Positions 23,795 through 31,221 of a DNA stretch of 33,011 nt are shown piece by piece (within the stretch, counting starts at the first letter, position 1; each line of letters begins with the position of its first letter). The notes under the pieces are model-generated. The model saw nothing but the letters and a program-made list of their open reading frames with translations. It did not search any database and was not told the DNA's origin. The stretch is from Verrucomicrobiota bacterium (lineage in GTDB: Bacteria > Verrucomicrobiota > Verrucomicrobiia > Chthoniobacterales > JAFAMB01): contig JAFAZK010000198.1 in NCBI GenBank assembly GCA_019239825.1, positions 1 to 33,011 of the forward strand, read 5' to 3'. The translations under genes were made by a program, and so were the position numbers.

Positions 23795-24784
23795 TCAGAA
23801 TTTATATTGATCGACGTTTTCTTTGGTAAATACGGTTGGCGGTCCAAGTAACAGTACCTTGGTCGCCGAATCGTATTTCACCGGCTGATCCAACCCCGGT
23901 ACCGAATTACTTTCTGCAAATGGCTTACCGTCGATCAGCTGTTTGCCAGCCCACACGGTCAAATACCCTAGGTCACGCGGATTCCACAGCACGCTGAACC
24001 CAAACGCCCCACTGTTTAGATAGGCACGGACCGTATTGGGGGAGCCGTAACCCGTGCCGACCACTTTGCCAATCTTCCCAGACGATTCGATGGCTTGAGC
24101 GACTCCTGGGCAAGTCGTTGACGCGACCGCGATCAAACCCTTGAGATCAGGATGTGCAGTCATGAGATCGGTTGCCAGTTGAAAGGCGCGTTGCGCGGTT
24201 CCTCCAGCAAATTGCGGCGGTAACAGGTTGATCTTAGGATATTTCTCTTTAACCCGCTGCTGCATGAAACCGATCCAGGTATTCAAATTGGTTGCGGTGG
24301 CTTCACCCGAGACGATGCCGATGGTCCCTTGTTCACCGATCCGTTTTGCCAGTTCATCTATAATGGTGTAGCCCAAGTCCTGGTCCAGCGCTTGAGCGAC
24401 ATAAACCTCGCGGTCACTCTTCGGCGCATCCGAGTCGGATGTGAAAATTTTGACCCCTTTTTCCTTAGCCTTTTTCATGACCGGATCGATCGAGCTCGCA
24501 TCCAGCACGGAAAGCGAAACTGCGGCGACACCTTGATCGATCAGTCCGTTGACGATGCGTAGTTGTTCCGCCGGATTGGTATCAGTCGGACCGGTATATA
24601 CAAACTGTACTCCGAATTTCTCAGCGGCATCTTTGCCGCCTTCCTCCATCGCGTTGAAATACGGTATGCCCACAATTTGGGGCACAAACGCGACTTTCGG
24701 CTTCGTTTGAGCAAGCCCGATTCCTGCCGTAAACAGCATCAGACCTGTACTGAGACAGGCTGACCATCGATTTTTTCTGCGCAT
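23795..24784 (-). CDS. Sugar-binding protein, LsrB/RhaS-like
   Basis: A 329-aa periplasmic receptor. The signal peptide is MRRKNRWSACLSTGLMLFTA and onward to GLAQ. The body begins KVAFVPQIVGIPYFNAMEEG and ends LLLGPPTVFTKENVDQYKF, the same opening and closing sentences as LsrB, the AI-2 receptor. From remembered LsrB ligand residues, only the aspartate in TSDSD (D117) is kept. The lysine is Q36, and the D-Q pair is N166-L167. AI-2 binding is therefore unlikely, and a rhamnose-like or other sugar-type ligand is favoured. The ATG at 24784 is chosen because GAAAGG lies upstream and the signal peptide begins there. Confidence 0.88.
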   Translation of the reverse strand: MRRKNRWSACLSTGLMLFTAGIGLAQTKPKVAFVPQIVGIPYFNAMEEGGKDAAEKFGVQFVYTGPTDTNPAEQLRIVNGLIDQGVAAVSLSVLDASSIDPVMKKAKEKGVKIFTSDSDAPKSDREVYVAQALDQDLGYTIIDELAKRIGEQGTIGIVSGEATATNLNTWIGFMQQRVKEKYPKINLLPPQFAGGTAQRAFQLATDLMTAHPDLKGLIAVASTTCPGVAQAIESSGKIGKVVGTGYGSPNTVRAYLNSGAFGFSVLWNPRDLGYLTVWAGKQLIDGKPFAESNSVPGLDQPVKYDSATKVLLLGPPTVFTKENVDQYKF

Positions 24785-24795
24785 TTCTACCTTTC

Positions 24796-25602
24796 TCAAT
24801 GTTGCTCCCCGCCATGGGATGTTTTGAATTCCGGCTCCGGAGTCTGCCGGCCCGGTTTCCCTCCAGTAATCCAACTGACGACTTCTTCGACATCGGTTTC
24901 AGAGCGGGCACAATCCGCCACTTTGCGGCCCCGTCGGAGCACCACGATCCGGTCGGCTACCTCGAAAACGTCATTCAGATTGTGGCTGACCAGTAGGACC
25001 CCTTTGCCTTTAACTCGGAGCTGTTCGATTAATCTGAGAACCTTTCGAGTTTCCGCTACCGCTAGCGCCGCTGTCGGTTCGTCCATAATCACCACCTTAG
25101 TTTCCAGATCGAGCGCTCTGGCAATCGCGACTGCCTGACGTTGCCCCCCTGATAGTTCCGATACCAACGCAGCCGGCGACGGGATATGCGACCCCAATTC
25201 ATCGATCAATCGCATCACCCGATCTCGCATCTTCTTTTTATCTAGGACGGGCACTCCAAAAACCGGACGCACCATTTCCCGGCCAAGAAAGATGTTTTCG
25301 TAAACGGTCAGATTTTCGACTAATGCCAGTTCCTGAAAAATAGTGGCGATCCCCAGTTGCCTGGCTCTACTGGGGCTATCGATTGTGACCGGCTTGCCTT
25401 CGATGAGGACTTCGCCGGCCGATGGTAAGTGCGCGCCGGACAGTAATTTTACTAGGGTCGATTTCCCTGCGCCATTGTCACCGACTAACGCGACCACTTC
25501 ACCTAAGCGAATGCCGGCATCGAGCCCTTCCAACGCGACGACAGCGCCAAAGTGCTTGGAGACCTGGGTAACCCGTAGCCAATCTTTTGTCTCGGCGCTC
25601 AT
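24796..25602 (-). CDS. Sugar ABC transporter ATP-binding protein, single-domain
   Basis: A 268-aa ATPase. Walker A is GDNGAGKST (41-49), the Q-loop is IFQELALVENLTV (Q90), the signature is ELSGGQRQA (149-157), Walker B is VVIMDEP (170-176) and the switch is H207. Like the other ribose-type ATPase here it has one domain, where RbsA/LsrA/RhaT-type proteins have two, so it should act as a homodimer. It overlaps the LacI gene by four bases (ATGA) and is followed 11 bp later by the receptor. Confidence 0.93.
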   Translation of the reverse strand: MSAETKDWLRVTQVSKHFGAVVALEGLDAGIRLGEVVALVGDNGAGKSTLVKLLSGAHLPSAGEVLIEGKPVTIDSPSRARQLGIATIFQELALVENLTVYENIFLGREMVRPVFGVPVLDKKKMRDRVMRLIDELGSHIPSPAALVSELSGGQRQAVAIARALDLETKVVIMDEPTAALAVAETRKVLRLIEQLRVKGKGVLLVSHNLNDVFEVADRIVVLRRGRKVADCARSETDVEEVVSWITGGKPGRQTPEPEFKTSHGGEQH

Positions 25603-26681
25603 CTTCTTAAGACCGGCCTTTTTCTCGGCATCCGGCTATTCATGTCCATCTGCATCGATTCCCCCGATGACAGCTTGCGCACCGACTCTCTTTTGATCAG
25701 CTGTACGGGAAGTCGGGCCTCGACTCGTTCAACGGGTTCGCCAGCCATCAGATTTAACAAAACTTTCGTTCCCTTCGCGCCCAGATCTTGTGCGGATTGC
25801 CGAACCGTAGTTAGAGGTGGCTGCAAGACTTCAGCTAAGGGCATATCGTCAAACCCGATCAGTGATAAGTCCTCCGGAATCTTGAGTTCCGCCCGGTCCG
25901 CCGCGTTCAATACTCCGAGCGCTACATAATCGCTGGAAGCAAAGATCGCCGTTGGCGGCTTCTTTGCCTCAAAAAATCGGAGCGCGGTCTCACGCCCAAA
26001 ATCCGAAGTATACGGTCCGAACCGGACTAGTCGCGCGGTCGGTTTTAGCCGATTCTCTTGTAAAGCGTTCTTGAATCCGGTGAACCGTTCCCGAGTGGAC
26101 AACAAATTCTTTGGGCCGCCAATAAACGCGATTCGTTCATGTCCATTGTCTAATAGGTGGCGAGTCGCGAGGTAGCCGCCGGTCCGGTTCTCACTGAAAA
26201 TTCTGGGCGCCAAGATCCCAGGGACATCCTCATCAATCAAAACCACGTTGCGGTTCCTCTGCAGAATATCTGCCAGCTCAGGATTCTCTGCCTGGTTGGT
26301 CAGAAACAGGATGCCATCAAGTTGACGACTGCTGAGCAGTTTAAGATAGGAAAACTCCCGGTCTCGGTCATTCTGAGTATTACAAAGAAGCACACCGTAG
26401 CCGGCCTTAAAGGCGACTTCTTCTACCGCGCAAGCCAACGTAGCAAAGAACGGATTCGAAATATCCGGAATGATCAGGCCGATCATCTTGCTCTGTCCGA
26501 GACTCAAGTTACGAGCCAACCGATTCGGCTGATAATTCAATTCCCGAACCGCGCGATCAATCCGGGAGGCCGAGGCTTTAGGGAGAACGATATCCCCGTT
26601 TAGATATCGGGAGACCGCCGTAGGCGACAGCTTGGCTGCCTCGGCCACATCTCGGATAGTGGTGACTCTTTGCCGGTGCAT
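25599..26681 (-). CDS. LacI-family transcriptional regulator
   Basis: A 360-aa regulator. The N-terminal helix-turn-helix with hinge helix reads TTIRDVAEAAKLSPTAVSRY, then LNGDIVLPK and LNYQPNRLARNLSLG. The periplasmic-binding-like effector domain has IGLIIPDISNPFFATLACAV and PTAIFASSDYVALGVLNAAD, continuing to LSLIGFDDMPLA. It is the first gene of the transporter/M20 operon, coupled to the ATPase by ATGA. It most likely represses its own operon from the palindrome at 26741-26760 until the transported ligand binds. The tail after KRESVRKL is longer than usual and basic. Confidence 0.93.
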   Translation of the reverse strand: MHRQRVTTIRDVAEAAKLSPTAVSRYLNGDIVLPKASASRIDRAVRELNYQPNRLARNLSLGQSKMIGLIIPDISNPFFATLACAVEEVAFKAGYGVLLCNTQNDRDREFSYLKLLSSRQLDGILFLTNQAENPELADILQRNRNVVLIDEDVPGILAPRIFSENRTGGYLATRHLLDNGHERIAFIGGPKNLLSTRERFTGFKNALQENRLKPTARLVRFGPYTSDFGRETALRFFEAKKPPTAIFASSDYVALGVLNAADRAELKIPEDLSLIGFDDMPLAEVLQPPLTTVRQSAQDLGAKGTKVLLNLMAGEPVERVEARLPVQLIKRESVRKLSSGESMQMDMNSRMPRKRPVLRR

Positions 26682-26740
26682 AACTGAACCTGGGGTCGCC
26701 CTTTTTGGGCAAAGCCCGCATCCTTTGAAGCCAGATAAAG

Positions 26741-26760
26741 CGGTTTAGTAAACCGGTTTA
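26741..26760. promoter_or_regulatory. Likely LacI-type operator of the transporter/M20 operon
   Basis: CGGTTTAGTAAACCGGTTTA contains two overlapping palindromes: TAAACCGGTTTA (26749-26760), with the central CG typical of LacI-family sites, and CGGTTTA-G-TAAACCG (26741-26755). It is 60 bp upstream of the LacI start, in the divergent gap to the oxalate decarboxylase gene. The rest of this gap shows no gene. Confidence 0.7.
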
Positions 26761-26965
26761 CAAGTTCTAGCCGCGATGCCTGCCGGTGTCAACCTCGGGA
26801 ACGCGCCGGCACCAATGCAAAAAGGCTATCCCGATGAAAAGAAGAGCATGGGGATGGCCTCCGGCTGGGCTTGGCACAAGGCATTGTAGGAAAGCAGGGA
26901 ATTGATAGTCTCGAGCCATGAAACCAACCCAGAAGCAATCTTTGGTAGAAATCATGAGGAGCCTG

Positions 26966-28219
26966 ATGAGAGCAAGCCTTTCTCGCCGCACTGTGCTAGC
27001 TGCTGGTGGATTGGCCACGCTGACCGCAGCCGCCCGCGCTGCCGGCGGTTTTGGCAATCCGGACCTTCCAGCCGAAGGCGCCGTCAACGTCACCAATCCT
27101 AAGGCATTGACCGATCCCGGACCACAAGATCCCGGCCTTGCGAGTTTTGAGTCTGCGTTCCTCAATCCGCCTGCCACCGACGTGAACGGCATGCCCCAGT
27201 TTTGGGCGTCGTTCAACCTAGTGCCCAAACGGATTCAGGACGGCGGTTGGGCACGGCAGATCACCCGGGACGACTTCCACATCTCGACGACCATCGCGGG
27301 CGTCAACATGCGTCTGGGCCCGGGCGGCGTTCGCGAGCTCCACTGGCACCAACAAGCGGAGTGGTCCGTTGTGACCTACGGCAACTGCCGCATCACGATT
27401 CTGGATCAGGAAGGCCGTCCGCAAGTCGCGGATGTGAAGGAAGGTGATCTCTGGTATTTTCCGGCCGGTCTTCCCCATTCGCTGCAGGGCTTGGACCCGG
27501 ACGGTACGGAGTTTGTCTTGGCCTTTGACAACGGCGAATCCTCAGAGTTCAACACCCTGCTGGTGACCGACTGGATTGCCCATACTCCGCCGGACGTACT
27601 GGCTAAGAACTTCGGAGTTCCTGTCGAGGCGTTCAAAAATATCCCGTTGCACAATAAATGGATTTATCAGAGCAACCAGCCGGCGCCGTCCCTGGAAACA
27701 GTGGAAGCTCAGATGGCCGCCGCCGCCGGCAATCCGCCCCACCCCTTCGTGTTTCGGCTAGGCGAGATGTCGCCGAGCCATGAGACGAAGAGCGGCACGG
27801 TACGAATCGCTGACAGCAGCAACTTCTTGGTGTCAAAGACGATTGCGTCCACCCAGGTTGTGGTTAAACCGGGCGGGCTGCGCGAGATGCACTGGCATCC
27901 GAACGCCGACGAATGGGCATATTTTCTCAAGGGTACTGCGCGCATGACGGTCTTCAACACCGGGCCGGCGGCGATGACCGCAGACTTTCATCCTGGTGAT
28001 ATTGGCTACGTCAAAAAAGGGCTTGGCCACTACATCGAGAACACGGGGAACACGGACCTGGTTTTCATGGAGGTGTTCCGGGCAGAGCGCTTCGAGGAGG
28101 TTTTACTAGCCGATTGGCTGGCGCACAGTCCAGTGGGCATGGTCGCCGAAACGCTGAACCTAGATCCCTCAATCATCGCGCAATTTCCCAAGAACCGGCC
28201 CGACATCGTGCCGGCCTGA
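26966..28219 (+). CDS. oxdC: Bicupin oxalate decarboxylase, Tat-exported
   Basis: A 417-aa manganese bicupin that converts oxalate to formate and CO2. Cupin 1 has ELHWHQQAEWS (H126, H128, E132) and FPAGLPHSL (H171). Cupin 2 has EMHWHPNADEW (H309, H311, E316) and GLGHYIEN (H355). The lid loop that separates decarboxylases from oxidases is SEFNT (193-197), close to the known SENST with the key glutamate kept, which supports decarboxylase. A twin-arginine leader, SRRTVLAAGG, starts at residue 6. I chose the ATG at 26966, which has AGGAG four bases upstream. An ATG at 26918 gives 16 more residues without a good ribosome site. It appears monocistronic. Confidence 0.9.
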   Translation: MRASLSRRTVLAAGGLATLTAAARAAGGFGNPDLPAEGAVNVTNPKALTDPGPQDPGLASFESAFLNPPATDVNGMPQFWASFNLVPKRIQDGGWARQITRDDFHISTTIAGVNMRLGPGGVRELHWHQQAEWSVVTYGNCRITILDQEGRPQVADVKEGDLWYFPAGLPHSLQGLDPDGTEFVLAFDNGESSEFNTLLVTDWIAHTPPDVLAKNFGVPVEAFKNIPLHNKWIYQSNQPAPSLETVEAQMAAAAGNPPHPFVFRLGEMSPSHETKSGTVRIADSSNFLVSKTIASTQVVVKPGGLREMHWHPNADEWAYFLKGTARMTVFNTGPAAMTADFHPGDIGYVKKGLGHYIENTGNTDLVFMEVFRAERFEEVLLADWLAHSPVGMVAETLNLDPSIIAQFPKNRPDIVPA

Positions 28220-28312
28220 TTGTCGAGTAGCGTCCTTCTGCTGAGATGCCTGCGCGGCGCATCTGACCCGTTTGGCCGACACATGCCGCTTAGATCTACT
28301 TGCTGATTTGAC

Positions 28313-28341
28313 ACTAATACGTATCACTAATACGTATTAGT
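28313..28341. promoter_or_regulatory. Likely LacI-type operator (direct repeat plus palindrome)
   Basis: ACTAATACGTATC (28313-28325) is directly repeated as ACTAATACGTATT, and the second copy extends to a perfect 16-bp palindrome ACTAATACGTATTAGT (28326-28341) with a central CG. It is about 60 bp before the second LacI gene, as expected for autoregulation of the lacI-malEFG-like operon. Nearby CTGATTACTG words make part of this region low in complexity. Confidence 0.65.
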
Positions 28342-28399
28342 AACAGAATACTGATTACTGACCGGCTGACTTGCTGATTACCTAAAGTTCACCATCCCC

Positions 28400-29401
28400 G
28401 TGCGTCCAACCCAGAAAGATATCGCTAAGCTGGCCCAGGTCTCGCAAGCGACCGTCTCCCTTGTTCTAAACGGCATCCGTGATGCCTCGGTACCACCAGT
28501 CACCCAACGTAAAGTTCTTCGTGCCGCTAAAAGCCTGGGCTATGTCCCTAACCGGGTGGCACAGAGCCTGCGAACTCAGCAAACTAAGACCATCGCGTGC
28601 ATCGTCCCCGACATCACCAATCCCTTTTACCCTGCGCTTGAACGCGGCGCACAGAAAACCGCGGAGAGTAATGGATACGACGTGCTCATCTACAATACCG
28701 ACGGGTTACCCGCGAAAGAGCGGAAATGTCTCGACCGCTTGCTCGAAGGGCGCGTCGACGGCGTGATCGGCGTGTTTTTTCATCTCAATGCCCGAGATCT
28801 AAGACCTCTACTTGAACGCAAAATCGCCGTTGTCCGGATCGAAGCGAGCCCAAAAAAAACCGGAAGTTGGCCCTTGGATAATCTTTATGTAGATAACGCC
28901 GAAGGCGCAAAAGCCGGCACTGAACATCTCATTGAACTCGGTCATCGCCGCATTGCCATGATTGCCGGTACTGGTGGGCCTGAACGGAACCGAATCAGCG
29001 GGTATTTGCAAGCGCTGGACGAAGCCGGCCTCAAATCGCAACTGGTTAGCCGTGGCGACTTCAATGAAGAGAGCGGCTATCGCTTAACCAGACAAATTCT
29101 TGCGGCCCGCACCCGCCCGACTGCCATCTTTGCCGGGAACGATCTGATGGCATTCGGCGCAATGTCGGCCATCCGGGAAGCTAAACTAACTATCCCGGAA
29201 GATATCGCCCTCATGGGCTTCGATGACATTTTCGCTGCTCGCTTTGTCACCCCGCCTCTTTCGACCATCAGCCAGTTCCAATACGAACTGGGCCGAGTCG
29301 CTGCAGAAATGGTGCTCGAGCGAATCAATCAGCTACCGCCCGAAACCGCCGGACGCCAACGCGAAATGCCGTTTGAAGTCATCAAACGTCAATCCCTCTA
29401 G
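28400..29401 (+). CDS. LacI-family transcriptional regulator
   Basis: A 333-aa regulator starting at GTG 28400. The DNA-binding head reads TQKDIAKLAQVSQATVSLVL, then VPNRVAQSLRTQQT with the hinge helix. The effector domain has IACIVPDITNPFYPALERGA, GHRRIAMIAGTGG, PTAIFAGNDLMAFGAM and IALMGFDDIFAARFVTPPLS. It is the first gene of the MalEFG-type transporter operon, 40 bp before the binding protein. The candidate operator is at 28313-28341. The ligand is unknown; a plant-derived oligosaccharide would be usual for such operons. Confidence 0.93.
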   Translation: MRPTQKDIAKLAQVSQATVSLVLNGIRDASVPPVTQRKVLRAAKSLGYVPNRVAQSLRTQQTKTIACIVPDITNPFYPALERGAQKTAESNGYDVLIYNTDGLPAKERKCLDRLLEGRVDGVIGVFFHLNARDLRPLLERKIAVVRIEASPKKTGSWPLDNLYVDNAEGAKAGTEHLIELGHRRIAMIAGTGGPERNRISGYLQALDEAGLKSQLVSRGDFNEESGYRLTRQILAARTRPTAIFAGNDLMAFGAMSAIREAKLTIPEDIALMGFDDIFAARFVTPPLSTISQFQYELGRVAAEMVLERINQLPPETAGRQREMPFEVIKRQSL

Positions 29402-29441
29402 CCACTGTATCCCCTAAGCAACAAACCCAACCCAGCCCCCG

Positions 29442-30911
29442 ATGAAGCCCATAAAACCCCGATCAATACAACGACGCTCACAGAAGATCATAAAGGCCAC
29501 AAAGAGCGAATCAGCTAGACCACCCGAAAATTTTGTCTGTCTTCGTGATCTTTGTGACCTTCTGTTAAATGTCCGAATCTCCCAAGTTTCTCTGGCTTTA
29601 AAACTCTGTGTTCTCTGTGTCTCTGTGGTGAGTTTCTCTTTCGTGTCCGTGGTCAGAGCGGATGGCCCCATCACCCTGTGGTACCAACGAGGCGGAAACC
29701 CCGACCAACAACGGATCATGCAGAAAGACTTGGTGGCGCCGTTTAACGCTGCTCATCCCAACACGCCGCTCACACTCGACGTGCTGGCCGGTGGAACCGG
29801 GGACAAGAAGATCCGGATGGCAGTCATATCGGGCAAAGGCCCCGACATCGTCATGACGCCTGGACCGAGCACAACGCTAGCGTTGGTTCAATCCGGCCAT
29901 CTGCTTCCACTCGACGATTACATCAAAAAATATAATCTGGATAAACGGATCCTGACTCCGGTGCTTCGCACTGGTGAGTATAACGGCCATAACTACGCTT
30001 TGCCCCGCACGTTCGAAACCATGGTCCTCTATTACAATAAGACTCTGTTCGATAAGAACGGTTGGGCGCCCCCGAAAACGATGGCGGAGCTGAACACCAT
30101 CGGGGAGGCGTTGCTTGCTAAAGGGATTACTCCGTTCTCCGTGGGGAACGGCGATTGGCGCGCCGCTAATGAATGGCATGTCACCGTGCTCCTCAATCAC
30201 TACGCTGGACCGGAGAACATCTATAAAGCGCTAAAGGGCGAGATCCCCTGGACCGATCCGGTATTCGCGGGAGCCATCGATGTGCTCAAGGATTGGTACC
30301 AGAAAGGTTGGTTCGGCAAAAATTATTTCTCACTAACGGGCGACCAACAAGCGTTGCTTCTGGCTAAGGGTGAAGCGGGTATGGCGCCAAACGGCACATT
30401 CTCATTCGATAATATGGTAGCCGCATTCAAACAGACCGGCCAAGAACTTGGTGTCGCTCCTTTCCCGGCCTTGCGCGACGGTGTGCCTTATCCGCTGTAC
30501 GCCATCGGCACCGGTAGCACCATGTCGATCAACAAAAACTCAACTAACCCGGACGCTGCCGCTGCGTTTCTCGATTACCTTTATTCCGACGATTTTTACG
30601 ATCGGATCAGCAAAGATTGGCCGGGTGATTGGAACCTGCCTTTGACTTCGACCGACGAAGCGAAACTGGAGAAGAATGTATCCCCGATCTTCGCCAAAAC
30701 ATTCACGGCCTTTTCCAAAGCCGTTGCCCAAGGCAACTACGGTTATACCACGTGGACCTTCTGGCCGCCGGCAACCGAAGATTATCTAATCCACGGCATC
30801 GAACAGGTCTGGCTAGGCCAGATCACAACCGCAGATTACTTAAAGAAGATGCAAGAAATCTTCGCCAAAGAACTCGCTGAGGGTAAAGTGCCGCCGCCTG
30901 CCCCCAGGTGA
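29442..30911 (+). CDS. Extracellular solute-binding protein family 1 (MalE-like sugar receptor)
   Basis: A 489-aa sugar receptor. The mature protein begins DGPITLWYQRGGNPDQQRIM and has DKKIRMAVISGKGPDIVMTP, then PRTFETMVLYYNKTLFDKNG and GEAGMAPNGTFSFDNM, typical of xylo- or raffinose-type family 1 receptors. The hydrophobic signal segment is residues 49-71, with probable cleavage after VRA (73), preceded by an unusually long basic N-terminal stretch. Residues 1 to about 65 are translated from a repeat element (29469-29640). No start other than the ATG at 29442 gives a complete signal peptide in this frame. It belongs with the permeases at 31222 and 32136. Confidence 0.9.
   Translation: MKPIKPRSIQRRSQKIIKATKSESARPPENFVCLRDLCDLLLNVRISQVSLALKLCVLCVSVVSFSFVSVVRADGPITLWYQRGGNPDQQRIMQKDLVAPFNAAHPNTPLTLDVLAGGTGDKKIRMAVISGKGPDIVMTPGPSTTLALVQSGHLLPLDDYIKKYNLDKRILTPVLRTGEYNGHNYALPRTFETMVLYYNKTLFDKNGWAPPKTMAELNTIGEALLAKGITPFSVGNGDWRAANEWHVTVLLNHYAGPENIYKALKGEIPWTDPVFAGAIDVLKDWYQKGWFGKNYFSLTGDQQALLLAKGEAGMAPNGTFSFDNMVAAFKQTGQELGVAPFPALRDGVPYPLYAIGTGSTMSINKNSTNPDAAAAFLDYLYSDDFYDRISKDWPGDWNLPLTSTDEAKLEKNVSPIFAKTFTAFSKAVAQGNYGYTTWTFWPPATEDYLIHGIEQVWLGQITTADYLKKMQEIFAKELAEGKVPPPAPR
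29469..29640. repeat. Repeat element inside the 5' end of the binding-protein gene
   Basis: The left arm CACAGAAGATCATAAAGGCC-ACAAAG (about 29477-29502) faces TTCGTGATCTTTGTGACCTT-CTGTT (about 29540-29564). Then comes the tandem word series CTCTGTGTTCTCTGTGTCTC-TGTGGTGA (about 29605-29632). These words are the ACAAAG/CACAGAG style of intergenic repeat, but here they lie in an open reading frame and encode the signal-peptide core. Confidence 0.7.
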
Positions 30912-31205
30912 ACCGCAGATGTCGCCGATGAGCGGTGAGCCGCAGATTCAGACATAAGAATTTAATATCCGCAGATTACACAGATTACGCAGATTTCGGC
31001 TCCGATACTGATGTCGCTGGTTGGAGAAACCAAGCATTCGGACGAGATCCACTTCCTATTCCTTTCGATGACAGAAATTGCGTTTCAAGATCCCACGACC
31101 TCGCTTAGCTCATCGGTGTGCCCCGACTCCAGGCCGAAATCTGCGTAACCTGGGTAATCTGCGGATATTAAACTTCTTTCTCTGTAATCTGCGGACCGAC
31201 TGGCC
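30912..31205. repeat. Inverted repeat between receptor and permease genes
   Basis: The left arm 30961-31000 and right arm 31133-31172 are 40 bases each and differ at two positions by eye. Each carries TTTAATATCCGCAGATTAC and TTACGCAGATTTCGGC words in opposite orientation, with 132 bp between them. Flanking degenerate copies are AACCGCAGATGTCGCC (30911 onward) and CTGTAATCTGCGGACC (about 31182-31197). No gene is visible in this gap. A strong mRNA hairpin is expected between the binding-protein and permease reading frames. Confidence 0.88.
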
Positions 31206-31221
31206 ATTGTAATCCGAGTGT

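Noticed and set aside
23795-24784. Assignment as AI-2 receptor LsrB
   Set aside because: Most remembered ligand contacts are substituted, and no LsrK, LsrF or LsrG-like genes are present.
29414-29719. 101-codon open frame on the - strand
   Set aside because: It is the reverse reading of the CACAGAG/ACAAAG repeat and the receptor leader region.
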